From positions 1,033,346 to 1,097,345 of the forward strand of contig JAESIW010000162.1 in the NCBI GenBank assembly GCA_016802295.1: DNA of 64,000 nt, in the 5' to 3' direction. Shown one piece after another: positions 34,977-47,551 of this stretch (within the stretch, counting starts at the first letter, position 1; each line of letters opens with the position of its first letter). The notes under the pieces were generated by a model, which saw only the letters and a program-made list of their open reading frames with translations, had not been told where the DNA came from and made no database searches. Both the position numbers and the translations under genes were made by a program. The DNA is from Brachionus rotundiformis (Eukaryota > Rotifera > Eurotatoria > Ploima > Brachionidae).

Positions 34977-35623
34977 ATGGCTTACTATGAAATGAATGGT
35001 AAAAGAGTTTATATAACAGATAAAATTAATAATATTCCTAAGCAGACTCAACAATATATTAGTCTAAACCCTATTGTTCATCCTCAATTAATACCTGAGC
35101 CATATTTCCAACCACAGCAAATTCTTGTCCCAAAACAACAAAATATTTATGTTAAATCAATACCTGAACAAGAAAAGGAAGAGAATCTTTCAGAATACGA
35201 TCAGCATAAATTAGTACAATCCCTTGAGTGCAAGTGTGAATTTTGTCATAATCTTAGATGTGATTGTCATTCTTGTAATCCAAGAAGATATTGCAAGTGT
35301 TTTTATTGTGAACAACTTCAAGATGGAAATCAAAAAATGTTAATTAAGAGGGACTTTTTGCCAAGTGAACAAATTCAAAAGGTAAAAATTAATTTAAATC
35401 CTAAATAAACATGAATTTAATCATTATTTTTGATTTTAAAATCCAAATAGAAAAAAATTTTAATTAAATTTATGAATTTTTATTTTAAAATCAAAGAAAA
35501 TCCTCTTATTCTTTGTTTCTATTTGTAAAGGATTTACCAATCACTAAAAGATCTTCAAACTCAGATACTTCTAATGAAATTGTGGTACCAAAATCAGACA
35601 ACAAAAGCTGGTATATGAATTAA
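34977..35623 (+). CDS. Small protein with three CxCxxC motifs
   Basis: Two exons, 34977-35381 and 35531-35623, 165 residues. The first half is Gln/Pro-rich (IVHPQLIPEPYFQPQQILVP). Residues ~83-111 contain three evenly spaced CxCxxC units: CKCEFC, CDCHSC and CKCFYC, with linkers of four and five residues, which suggests a compact metal site. The second exon adds a Ser-rich tail ending WYMN. A stop eight codons past the donor would give a 143-residue unspliced form. No family recognised. Confidence 0.6.
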
Positions 35624-35922
35624 AAATTTTAGTGTTTAACTAGTTATTTTATTAAACTTTTGAAATAAAATTATTATATTAAATATTTACATAACATTCC
35701 TATTAAAAATTTAATTCATATATAATGTTTATTTTTCTTTTATATTTTGACCATAAAATGAATAGTTGAGCCTTAAAATGAGTAAAGTGTACATTGTGCA
35801 GAAATATTTCTTTGACCTTCTGTATGAAATATTAAAATTGGAACTAATCAACATAACAAAAAAAGGTAAAACTTAAAAAAAATCAAAGGACTAATAAACT
35901 TATATCTGGTTGATAATGATAT

Positions 35923-36661
35923 CTAAACGGTTCTATTATTTTTATCGAGTAATTCATTTGGTTCTATTTTATCAAAAGCATTTAAAACAGATGACCAAAT
36001 ACTGTTGAATGTATTTGAAATAGATTTTGAAGTTGATGAATCCGAGGTAGAGCTTGAAGCAAATTCTTGATTATTTTGACCGTTTGCTTGATTTAAGTTC
36101 TCTGACTCATAATTTTCGAGTGTATGCTGTATAGCTATTGGACTGATCCATTCTCTTGGTATTAAACGCTCTATAAATGGGACATATGTAGATATATATG
36201 CCAATCTATTAACCCATGGAGGAATATCTTCACCACAAAGAAACTGGCAAAATTTGCTAGAAAAACTGTTACAGTTTTTGTTGATTAAATGATAATCTAT
36301 GCCTCTAAATTCACGACCTATCAAAGTTATAATCTGTTCAATCTCAGCTTTTGTAAATTCTGTCCTGCCGATTTCGATAGACTCTCTATAAAAATGTTTT
36401 TTTCAATGTTTTAGGTAGAAAAATAAAGGTTAAAGTCTACTTGAATTTAAATGATTCTCCAAGTTCGTCTGTATCCTTTGGTATCATTTCAAAAATTCCA
36501 CTAAACGGAAATGGATGTCCCCCATATCCGTACTCAACTCCATATACTTGGACTCCACTATGATATATTCCTACACCAAGTGCAGATATATAACCATTCA
36601 TTGTGTACATATCATATATATTTATGTAAATAGGTTCACCAGATTTTGAATTAGCTGACAT
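35923..36661 (-). CDS. DESI2: PPPDE-fold deSUMOylating isopeptidase
   Basis: DESI enzymes are papain-like PPPDE cysteine peptidases acting on SUMO or ubiquitin conjugates. Two exons, 36441-36661 and 35923-36385, 227 residues (human DESI2 194). The catalytic pair is visible: His in GVGIYHSGVQVYGVEYGYGG and Cys in INKNCNSFSSKFC. Other conserved blocks are IYDMYTMNGY, HPFPFSGIFE, and PPWVNRLAYISTYVPFIERL with PREW after it. The C-terminal ~70 residues are a Ser/Asn-rich extension. The wording is much nearer DESI2 than DESI1. Confidence 0.93.
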
Positions 36662-37880
36662 TCTACGACAGTTATGTATTTTAATAAAGAAATAAATATT
36701 AAAAAATTAATTTTTGTCTAAAAAAATTATTATGATTAATTTTAATACGGTAACTCGGGTGACACAAATTGAATATTAACTATAAAAAAAAGAATTAAAG
36801 GGCGATTTTAATGACAACTAGCAAATTTCTAGTTATTTTTTATCCATCCTTAACATAAATTATACGAAATTTTCTTGCAAATAAAAGTAAATATAAAATT
36901 ATTTCTTTAATAAATTATGATTTGCAAGTATTTTTGTTGGTGATTTTTTAATTATTGCTTGGTGTCAGAATTCATTATAAATTAATGGAAAACTAAAATT
37001 TTATTTGACCCAAATATATAATGAATTTATCTATTTATACTAAAAAAACTTTTAGAATCAATTATGTTTTTTTTTGGCTTAAAAGAAAACATTTAAAGCA
37101 AAATTAATTTCAAACTAAAGTTTTTTTTTGATCAAGGAATTATAACTTCCTATTCAAGTAGAAAACATATATAAGTTTATTTAAATATTTAAAACAAAAA
37201 CTTAAGAATATTTAAACCTTTTATCCATTCAAAAACTATCTTCTTATCATAAGTAGCTAGTTTTAATGATTCTGATTCTTAAATATATCTTCTATTAGAT
37301 ATATGCTCAATAATCAATCAAAATTATGTTGGAATCTGTCTAATTTTACATAAACTAAAATATGTTTGAATCAAAACATTAGAGACTAAAAGATAAAATA
37401 TTTGTTACTAATAATTAATAAAGTGATTATTTGAAATTAAAATTTAATATCTTTAATTTTCTTTCGAATAAAAGATAAAAGTAATTTCTGATTAAGTCAT
37501 TTCAACTTAAATTAACACTTTCATTATTTTTCTTCATATAACAAAAAAAATTATCTCAGATATCGATTTCTATAAATTCAAGAAAATTATCAAAAATGAA
37601 ATTAATTTATTCATCTAAATAAATTAGAAAAACTAAATTTAAAAAAAAATTTATTAAAATCATTATTTTATAAAAATTTATAATGCTTGAATGTCTGACT
37701 TGTTATAATATTCTATATATTGAATACGAATAAATTAGAAAAAAAACAATTTTCTTAATTAGGATTTAATCTGAATTTGATTTATTTGTGTTTAGTTCGA
37801 TTTTAGACAAAAAATTTATCAATTTAATTCGGTCTCTTTTAAAATATAATTTATTTCTCGAAGGAAATGTTAATTAAAAT
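36662..37880. other. Intergenic, no gene seen
   Basis: 1.2 kb of AT-rich sequence. Inspected for exons continuing the KATNIP-like gene that ends at 37881 on the minus strand; none found. Confidence 0.45.
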
Positions 37881-39185
37881 TTACTCAGGTTTTAAATTCG
37901 GTACTTTAGAAAGTATTAAATCGCATATATCTTTTGATTTTTCCTTTTCTTTAAAGCAAGTACTTTTTGGTGTCTCTTTTTTCATTGATTCTTTAAAATC
38001 TTCATCAAGTTCAGCTCTCTATTTTTTAACGAAAAAAAATTATTAATTAAAAAGCATTTATTTTATACAGACCAGAGATCTCCTCAAATTTTCTTTATCA
38101 AAATTTGGGATATTTTACCTGAAATTTAATAAACACTAGAATACGCAAGAAATTTTTTGAACTTCTTTTTTAAAATTTCAAACTTTTATTTTATGTTAAA
38201 GAAATAAAATATAAAATTAAATATAACTTTTAACTTTTAATGTTAAAACAATTTTATCAATTTCTAGTTATTTATCAAAATTATTTCTTTAAGATACAAC
38301 ATATTGAAATTTGACCAAAAACTTGTTTGGTATTTTAGTGTTAAGCTCTATCTAATTAATTGTAATTTTTAATACCTTAGCTTCTTTGGGTATCAATTCT
38401 GCCATTAAGTTTTTATTCGATATAAATGATTCAGTTACAATCGAATCAGAAAGATTGTTATTGTTGATATAATCATTTTCTTGGCTTTTTAAAATTCTAT
38501 TTTCTTCAATATATGCATAACTTTTGCAACTTTCTGTTTTAAATTCAATGCTTGGAGGTTTGATTTCGATCATGTATCCATCGGAAGTTTTTATGCTAAA
38601 TGAACTGTTTACCCATTGTTTTCGACTTTTCTTAAACACTTTATTTATTTTGGGCTTTTCAATTTTTTGAATTTTATGCTTGTCGATGTTTTTAAAAATT
38701 GTGTGCCTAAGTGGGTATTTTTCTTTTCGTTTATGAGCACCATTGATATAAACACAAAATCCAGCTTCTAATTTTTTCAGATCTGATTTTGAATCGTTTT
38801 TATTTGCAATTTTAGACAAGCTGTAATTAGAATTAATTTTAAAACAAAAACATTGACAATTTAAAAATAAAATACTGATTTGTTTGCTCAAGTTTTTTCA
38901 AATATTCTTCATATCTTTTATTTTTTATCAAATTTTTCTTAAAAAAAATAGTTACACAAAAATTTATTAATTAAAAATTAAAAAATACGTTTAAATCTGA
39001 ATAATTAAATTCAATAATTGGATTTGACTTATCCCATTGTTTTCTCTCTAAATTGTATAATTCAATAAATTCAATAAAATTTTTATTTCCTTAGATTAAC
39101 CAGTCTTAATGTTCGAAGAAAAACACTTCTTTGATGCAAAGTTTTTATCGTCTAAACCCAAAAAACCAGTTGCTTCATTATCCAT
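37881..39185 (-). CDS. KATNIP N-terminus-like protein, copy B
   Basis: Resembles the N-terminal part of katanin-interacting protein (KATNIP/KIAA0556), a ciliary-base, microtubule-associated protein. Exons: 39101-39185, 38989-39047, 38876-38937, 38376-38820 and 37881-38018; 262 residues. Features: ERKQWDK, NKRYEEYLKKLEQTN, LEAGFCVYINGAHKRKEKY (human has a 'LEQGFSVYVNGAN' block), a basic linker, and QWVNSSFSIKTSDGYMIEI. It ends ICDLILSKVPNLKPE and stops. The large domains that make up most of human KATNIP (about 1600 residues) are missing. An ENLRRSL-like stretch at 38070-38095, matching an exon of copy A, could not be spliced in frame and may be a lost exon. Confidence 0.55.
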
Positions 39186-39697
39186 TATTTACATAAAATA
39201 ATCAAGTTAATAAAAAAGCAAAGAATAATTTGAATTAGATTTTCAATCATTATTCTAAAATGTTGAATGCAATTAAATTTTTTATGCAAGTTTGTAACAT
39301 TAAATTAAATAGTATTTTAATTTAAGACAGTAATAAGAGCTACTTTAATTTTCATTTGAGTTCATTCAAAACAATTTTTTTTTAATAACTATGAAGATCA
39401 GTGATATTAATTACATCTTATATACTTTTAAAAATTTTCATGAAGCGTAAATAATTCTCTGGATAACCAAATATTTCTAAAAATAAATTTAAATCAATGT
39501 TTTATTAAATAAAAATAACCGGAATTTTAATATAAAAACAATCATAATATTGAATTAATAATTAAAAATTAATGATCAAATTTGAATTATCTTATACATT
39601 TTTCTTAATTTCAATCAATATTAGATAAAAATTTTACTAAATTCATTCTGTCTCTTAAAAAAGCGATTATTTATAATTATATTTCAAAAATATAATA
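39186..39697. other. Spacer between the tandem KATNIP-like copies
   Basis: About 510 bases, AT-rich. Serves as promoter of copy B and 3' region of copy A. No exon seen. Confidence 0.45.
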
Positions 39698-41000
39698 TTA
39701 CTCTAATTTTAAGTTGGCCACCTGATCTAAAATTATTTTGCACATTTCTGATGAATCATCACTTTCTTCATTAACTTTTTCGTCGATTTTTTTTATCATA
39801 GGTTTTTCTTTATCTTTAAATGATTTTATAAATTGACTTGAATTCTTAGTTTCGTTTCTATCTAATTCTAAATCAGAATCAGTTTCAATTTCGCTCTAAA
39901 TAAATATATAATTTTAAAAAAATTACAAAAAAGCCAAATTAAATTACTTCATTTTCATTTTTATTTAAATTGTCATATAAATATAAACTATCTCTTAAGC
40001 TCTAAAATATTTGGAATATTTATCAATTTTTAAAATTTTTTTTTTAAATTACCTTGATTTCTTTATGCGTAAGATCAAAAACAATTTTTGGATCTTTTTT
40101 GTTTGTATTAGTTTCATCTTCGGAATCAGAAGTATCAGAAAATTTGACGCTTTGAATTAGATTCTTATTGGTTTTTGAAATCTTTTCGTCTTCACATTCT
40201 GAATCGCTTTCAAAGTCATCAGAATAATGATTGTTTTCGTTTGGAAGTCTAACTGGTTCTGATTTTTGCTCTAAATCTGAATTAGGTGCATTTATTTTAA
40301 TTTCATAACCTTCCATAGTTTTGATGATGAACGAAGAATTTCCCCATTTTTTTCTCTCTTTTTTTTCATGGACATCCAGTTTTGAAGATTTAAACTTATT
40401 TGATCTTAATTCATTATAATTTGATTGTTCTACTATATGAATATTTGGTTGGAAATTTAAATTTTTTTTAGAATCTGAAGATTTTGTGACTGTATATCTT
40501 GGTGTATATTTTTCGTTTTTTTTATGAGCGCCGTTGACATAAATACTAAAACCTTCCTCAAGTTTTTCCATTTTTTCTTCCTTCCCATCTTTTTTAGTTG
40601 CCATCTTCGACAATCTTAATATTAATAATCTAAAACTGAACTAAAAAGTAAAAGAATATTACTGATTATTAACATGAAGTTTGAATAAATATTCCTCATA
40701 TCGTTTTTTATTCATTAAAATTTTCTTCAAAAATATTAAAATTTTTGATAGTATGAAATTAAAGTACTTCTTGATCAGGATATTCCAAGTTAAGCACTGT
40801 CTTTCCCTTGTCCCATTGTCTACGTTCTAGATTTTGAATAATACATTTAGAAAAGTAAATATTTTAAAAATAATTCCTTTAAAAAAATTTAAGTTATTAG
40901 TCTTTTTATACAAACCTGTTTGAAATGCGAATGTTTTCTTTTCTTTATTGTAGCATTCATTTGAATCATAGTTGAATAACTCCTGATTTCTAGTAAACAT
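39698..41000 (-). CDS. KATNIP N-terminus-like protein, copy A
   Basis: Tandem paralogue of copy B. Exons: 40916-41000, 40768-40826, 40663-40724, 40053-40614, 39948-40001 and 39698-39895; 339 residues. The first three exons have exactly the same lengths (85, 59, 62) and phases as in copy B. Family blocks: ERRQWDKGKTVLN, NKKRYEEYLFKL, MEKLEEGFSIYVNGAHKKNE, KWGNSSFIIKTMEGYEIKI, YSDDFESDSE, and SLRDSLYLYDNLN, the latter like the 'LRRSLELSVNLQ' of human KATNIP. It ends CKIILDQVANLKLE, homologous to the end of copy B. Only the first fifth of KATNIP is represented. The identification comes from memory of the human N-terminus. Confidence 0.6.
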
Positions 41001-41493
41001 TTTAGATATTTCAACTTGCAAAAATATGACTTCCCTTTAAAAAATATTTTTAAATACGTATAAAAAAATTCCACTTTGATTAAAAATTATTTATTCCTAA
41101 AATTTCGATTTTAAAAGATAGGTTTCCATAGAAACTTATCCTAAATTTTTTTTTCAAAAATTAGTTTACTTATTTTAAACTTATCATATTAAATAAAAAC
41201 ATTTTCAAACTTTTTTTTTTAATTTTAAAATAAAAAAGGAAATAAATAAAAAATACAGATAATTAAAGATTTTTCAGTTTTTAATTACTAATTTTTATTC
41301 TTAATCAAATTAGAAAATTATTAAGTAACCATAGATACCTAGTTTAAAAGAAATGTTTTTATATTTTCAATAATAAAATAATTATAATTTTTATGGAAAG
41401 GATTAACAATTAAATCCTTTTTGAAATAAATTTTTGTATTAATATTTTAAAATTTTATAGATCTAGGTTTTAGTATGAAATGGTAATGGGAAA
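41001..41493. other. Divergent promoter region
   Basis: Between KATNIP-like copy A (minus) and the F-box gene (plus). AT-rich; no element recognised. Confidence 0.45.
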
Positions 41494-44400
41494 ATGGATA
41501 CTCTGGAAAAAATACGCCAAAAAAGGTAAATAAACAAAAAACGATTTATATCAATATAAATCTAATGTAAATTTAAATCAGATTAAAGTTTTTTAGTCAT
41601 TATATTGTAACTCAAGCTGAAAATACCAATTCCAAGGAGTTTAAGAACGATTGCGCGAAGATTAGCGAAATTCCTGTACTTTTTTATTTTATAATTATTT
41701 AAAAAAGATTTTTTTTTAATTAAGATAAATGAAAAAAAGCAGACCAACGAAGTGCCGTCAAGAGAGAATGATTCAACTACTGAATTCGAACAAAATAAAA
41801 CCTCAGCTGATATTTTATGTAAAATATTCAAATCTAATAGCCCTCGTAATCATTCAAATGTAAAATTAAACCAGTCAATATCATTAGATGAAACCAAACA
41901 TACATTCAATAATCATAAACTTGAAGAATTTAAGAATATTGTAGAGTCTTCATATCAAAACCATGTTTTAAATAAATCTGATAATGAATTACAACTTACG
42001 AGAAGATTTAGTGTTCAATCGACGAATTCTTTTCAAGCTTGGAACTTCAGCTTAAATTCTTTAGATGAAAGTTTTAAAAATTCTTCGATGGACATTTTTT
42101 CGAATGAAAAAAATAATGGACTAGAAGTATCAAAAATTGATGCACTCAATAATTCAGTTTTTAATTGCAAAATTCCATATATGTCTGCATATAATATTTA
42201 CGAGCAAACTGAAGATACTGAAAATCCAGTTGTTGACAAAGTTTTCGACTCATTGATTCAGGCAAAAAAATTGACTTCAAATGGATCATCAGCAACCACT
42301 TCTCCAACAAGTCTTTCTTCAGGAGAATCAATTAAAAATGTTAATCAAATAAAAACAGAGACCATAGAACCAAATAAGATGGAAGTTAAACCACCTGAAA
42401 CTCCAAAGACCTCAAATCTTACATTTCGTAAAAATCTAATGAGAAAATCAATAGAGTCTTCAAGAAATTCGACTAATCAACATGATAACGAATTAAATTT
42501 GATAAAAAAACCAAATAAACTTCCTTCTCTTGAGAAAAATGATACGGAAGAGACAATAGATTTACTTTTTAATCTAGAACCTAAATTATCAGAACGAAAA
42601 AATCATAAGAAACCAAAGACTAAAAATATATTCAATTGCATAGATGATTTAACTGACAACTCAGATTTTGTACATGATCATAGTGATGAAGAGAATACAT
42701 TAGATATATTTTCTAATGATGAAGAATTTAATCAAGAGAAGGATGTTAATCTAGATTTGAAAATTGATTTATCTCAATTAAATAATAGTGATGAAGAAGA
42801 AAAGTATCACTACGTTGAAGAATCGAATCCGATAACTGAAATTAAACCATCAGAATCTAGCTTCAATAGTTCTACGAGGCAACAAATCAAACCTGACATT
42901 ATACCCAACTTAGTGCTAGATCAAATTGATGACGATCGTTCAGTAAGTGTTGCAGTTAGCTTGGCCAAATCAATGTGCAAAGAAATTGATTATAAAGAAG
43001 AAATGGAAGCAATTATTTGCGATGAAATAAACGATCAGAAAAAAGTTTATTTAAAAAAAAATTCTGAAAAATCAACACCAATCGATTCTAATCGAGTTAA
43101 AATTAAAAGTGAAAATAACAAGCAGGTATTTTTTCCAAAAAGTGGATTTATTTCTTTATTTTAAAAAGATTTTTTTCTCATTAATTAATTTATTACCTTA
43201 TAAGGTTATTTAAATTTAAAATAAAACAAAATTTAATTTGGGTAAAAATTTAAATATTTTTAAATATTTCTCTGAATAATTATTTCAGTCTCAAAGAAAT
43301 CAATATAATAAACTGTCTTGATTAGCAATCTCTATGTGAACAAACTATATAGAAGATAAATTTTAGTTTTTAAAACCAAAAAGATCAGTTTTGTCTTTAA
43401 TATTTTTCATATTTTTATCTAAAAGTGTTTCACATTGCTTTTTTAAAACTTATTGGTGTTAATGAAATTAAAATGAAAATTTAAATTAGTAATCGATCCT
43501 TTTAAACTAAGATAAAGAGAAATAAATTAAAATTTCATTATTGCCAACAATTTATAAATTAATTTAGAGAGATTAAACTTTTAAATCATTATATCACTAA
43601 TTAAAAACATTAAACCTATAGGAAAATAAAATTGAGAATTTATGCAGCTCAAGAAAAACAAATAATTTAAGACCTCCAACAAATTCTGCTCAATCAATTG
43701 TAAACAATCCAGACAAACCAAACTTATACCGGAAAAAAACTGTTTTGGGATCTTACAGAGAAAAAGATGCTGATTCAATTAAACAAAATAATAAACCAAA
43801 TAATGTCCCAATACAATCTCTTGATCTATTTACCAATAAGCCTGATCAATCAAAACAATGTAATGATTCAAAGAAACTAAAAAAAACCTTTCAGAAACGT
43901 GTCCCTAAATGGGAATCGGCAATTGTAAAAAGACCAAGTTCAGCATCACTCTCTAAAAGTTTAAATAATTTTAATCGTCCAATTTCTGCTGGTATTTTAA
44001 CCTATTCCAAGCTTATCGAAATAGAATCTAACATTCAAAAAGAAACTGGAGATCAAATTGTGTTACCTGAAAATAATAATTTTAAGAATAGTGAAACGGA
44101 TGAACTGAATAAAACAAATATTGAATATTCAGATAAAAAATCAGATTGGTTAAATTTACCTCATGAAATATGGTTAAGAGTTTTACGGTACCTTAAACAG
44201 TGTGATTTGGCTAAATTTGGACAAACGTGTAAGTTATTTAATGACTTGTACAAAGACAACTCTTTATGTAAGTTTTACAAATAAAAAAGCTGAACAGAAA
44301 TGAATTTTCTTAAGGGAGAAAGATTGAATTAAAGTACGAATACAATGTAAAAGATGAATGGCTAGATTGGATTGGAAAGCGTCGGCCTAATGAGCTAAAT

Positions 44401-45914
44401 ATTGTCCAATGTTCTGGCCATGTTAGTTTAAATGGAATTACTGGAATGTTTAAAAATATTGGAGAAAATTTACAGGTATTTGTTATCATGTCTTAAATAT
44501 ATTACATATTACGTGGAACTTACAAATTAATAAAAAATCATCAAAACTAACCAAATATTATCTTTTACATATTTACTTATTTATTACTTTATTTTGATTC
44601 TAAATATTTTTTCTTTTATCATCGCCCAAGAGGTGTTTTCTGAAATAAATAATAAAAATATTAATACATTTATTTATAGAAATTGAATTTGAGTCGATGT
44701 TCAAATGGATCATTGTCCGGAGATAATTTTGCTCTTCAAGCTTCAATTAGATGCCCAAATGTAACATGTTTAGACTTAAGTTGGACTCTTTTATCAAATC
44801 AAACACTCAAATTGATTGTTGATTCATTCAGAAAGTTAAATTGTATTTTTATCAAAAAGCTAAATAGTTTTAAAATATTTTATAGAATTGAATCAATTAA
44901 TCTCAGTGGTTGTAACATGATTCAAGAAGACGGTTTCAATCAACTTTTGATCAAGCATGGAAAAAGGTTAAAAATTTATTTTAATTCTAAATCTATAGCT
45001 TAGTTACATTTTACTTTTTAGTCTTAAGAATCTAGAGATATCAGGATGCATTCATTTTTCATCAGAAGTTATTTATAATATTGGATGTTATTGTCGTGAA
45101 ATAGAAAAATTAAACATCAGTAATTGTCATCGAGTAATATTAATTTTCATTTTTTATAAAACTTTCATAATTTTGAATCAAATTTTATTAAGATTAGAAA
45201 CGAATCAATAATTGAGGCTTGTCCACAATGGATTAAATTAAGATACATTGACCTTAGAGGAATAAAAAATGTAAGTTCATATATAAAATAAAAATAATTT
45301 AATGATTAATGTAATTTAATGGTTTAGATTAAAAATAATTGTATTTCAAATTTGGTGCGGAAATGTCCTCATTTGGAAGGCTTATCACTAGGTGAATGTG
45401 TACATATAAGTGATGCATCTGTATTGGAAATTGCTACATACAGATCTGATTTAAAACAATTAGACTTATGTAATTGTAAAAAAATAAGTGATGCGTCGAT
45501 CCGTTCAATGGCTGGCATTTGCTCAAAGCTTGAATTTTTAAATCTAAAAGGAACAAATCTTACAGACATTGGGTAATTAGTCATGTTTTTAAAAGTAATT
45601 TAATTTTAGTAATTTTTAATTTCAGATTGATAACTCTTTCCGATTCAAGTTTTATAAAAAAAATTGAAGACTTGAATTTAAGTTTTTTGCCGATAAGCGA
45701 ACTCGTTTTGATCAAAATTCTCAAAAACGCAGCAAGGTATATTCATAAAAAATTTTAAATGTGTATTTAATTTTAAAAATTTAAAAAATTAATATTTGGA
45801 TATTCAAGCCTAAAAAAGATTCATTTATACGGCTGTTATAACATTAAACACCTAGAGGATATAAAGGAGTCGGTTGGAATTAGTGATGGAAAAGGCTTGG
45901 AAATAAATATTTAA
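41494..45914 (+). CDS. F-box and leucine-rich repeat protein with long disordered N-terminus
   Basis: F-box/LRR proteins are substrate receptors of SCF ubiquitin ligases: the F-box binds SKP1, the LRRs bind substrate. Twelve exons: 41494-41525, 41597-41675, 41743-43125, 43622-44267, 44315-44475, 44680-44834, 44886-44966, 45022-45133, 45193-45270, 45328-45572, 45626-45736 and 45809-45914; 1062 residues, all phases agreeing. Residues ~1-670 are Ser/Asn/Glu/Lys-rich. The F-box starts near 673 (NLPHEIWLRVLRYLKQCDLA; SLWRKI at the end). From ~760 there are about eight LRRs of the cysteine-containing type (LNLSRCSNGSLS, CLDLSWTLLSN, INLSGCNMI, LDLCNCKKISDASI, LNLKGTNLTDI). The intron at 44835-44885 has no stop and could be retained. 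Which FBXL it is was not determined. Confidence 0.82.
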
Positions 45915-46067
45915 AATTTTTCTTGTTTCTTTTGATAATTTTTGATAATAAATGAATAAAAGTTCAGTGGTTTTTATTTAATTAAATATTTGATGATAAT
46001 ATTTTTTAAAATAATAAATAATTATTGTAAATATTAGCAAAAAATAAAATTATAGATTCATTTATTT

Positions 46068-47551
46068 TTAAGATTCTTTGTTCATCTTAGGACAAATCAA
46101 AATTGAAATTACAATTATAGCAATAAAGAATATTGTTGTTCCAATCCACAATAATTGATAATAGTTAAATGTTTGACTATAATTATGATAGTGATGGTGG
46201 TGATGAAATTGTTCTAAATCTTCTATTATTGTTAAAATGGTGTTAATAAAAAAAACAATAAAATAAATGTATACAAGGGTTCACAGAATTTAGAAACTAT
46301 TTATTTTTAAACGATAAATTTCTGAATTTATCAAAAAACTTTTGTGCTTTTCCTTTCAAATCACCAAATAAACCTAAGTATAAAAATTTAAATTAAGATT
46401 TCAAATAGAAGAGTGAACACTTCTTGACTAAGTTTTCGAAGAATCGATTTAAGAATAATAGTCAAGAAGATGTTTGAAAGATTCGGTGTGACCCTTAGTT
46501 TACATTCTGAGGGTAATCAAATAAATCACCTACCTTTGTTAGAAAGACTTTTAGGCAATGGATCCATATGTACACGTTTCTCAACAATATGTCCTCCCTT
46601 GTTTATTATGGATGGCTTCAGACCTGGCAAATTATCAATGTCATATATTTCATCAAATGATTGTATATTTAAATAACCTTTTAAATTTCCCATTGAGTTG
46701 CTATTTTTGCCAAGATCTTTAGAAAATAAATGCTTTGTTGGTTTTAAAGTAGTTGAATTTGTGGTTCTATCTATGGATTTATTTGACAAGTTTAAAGTTG
46801 AGTTAAAAATGGTAAAATTTTGTGTTTTTGTTTCAACAGTTGTATTAATATTTGACTGATTCTTAGCCACAATTGTTGTGTTAAAATTATTTGTTTTTGG
46901 AAATTGTTTACTTGTTGTGTTAGTGCGATTTTCGAATCTGGCATGTTTTGTAGAGGTTGTTAAATTTAAGAGCTTTGTCGTGGAGACATTCTCGAAAGAG
47001 AAATTTTGAGCTAATCTATCGACACTAATTAAAGGCTCAAAAAATCCAGGAGATTCTGGTATCATTTTTTCATTAATACTATTCAATGGAATATTTTCTG
47101 TACGATAAACTTGATCATTAAAATCACTAGCTAAAGTTGGATAATTGATTAAATTATTGAATCCATTTTCAGAACTTGGACTAACTAAACTTTGAGAGAC
47201 ATCGTCTAAAAGAACATTTATCAGATCATTTTCATTGATTGTGCTGATCGGTTTTGGGTTAGTATCATATATGTCTACAAGTTCTTCGTTTAAATTGTGT
47301 TCATTTGAGTTATAAGGTATATTCAAACTAGGCATGATTTTCCCATCAAATTCACTTGGTTCATGATTGTAAAAGTTTAATAAAAATTGTTCCAGATCAT
47401 TAGGTCGTTCAGCCAAAGAAAGAAGCACACCAGGATCTATATTTGTATTCTCTAACTCATTTTCAAAAGCAAATTGATCTTGAGCAAATATGCTTGTAGT
47501 AAATAAATAGAAACATATTAGAAAAAAATTTTTTGCAATGTTATAATTCAT
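46068..47551 (-). CDS. Signal-peptide protein with two alternative last exons
   Basis: The main exon (46534-47551) starts at a Met followed by a strong signal peptide (NYNIAKNFFLICFYLFTTSIFA, cleaved before QD); an upstream in-frame Met at 47611 would bury it. The body has many N-glycosylation sequons (NFS, NLT, NTT, NQS, NFT) in an Asn/Thr-rich region, then GGHIVEKRVHMDPLPKSL. Its donor (AAAG|GTAGGT) leaves phase 1. Two downstream exons fit that phase: 46297-46373, adding LFGDLKGKAQKFFDKFRNL and a stop (364 residues, soluble), and 46068-46222, adding a His-rich EDLEQFHHHHHYH linker and a membrane helix (WIGTTIFFIAIIVISILIC; 390 residues). The protein family is unknown. Confidence 0.6.

Noticed and set aside
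40827..41074. Alternative overlapping minus-strand frames at the start of KATNIP-like copy A
   Set aside because: They run into intron sequence. The spliced exon 40916-41000 matches copy B in length and phase.
44835..44885. Treating this stretch as coding in the F-box gene
   Set aside because: It is open in frame, but it has GT...AG ends, is 51 bases like its neighbours, and removing it restores the LRR register. Retention remains possible.
46470..46676. Plus-strand 68-codon frame
   Set aside because: Overlaps the end of the signal-peptide gene on the other strand and an intron; no protein features.
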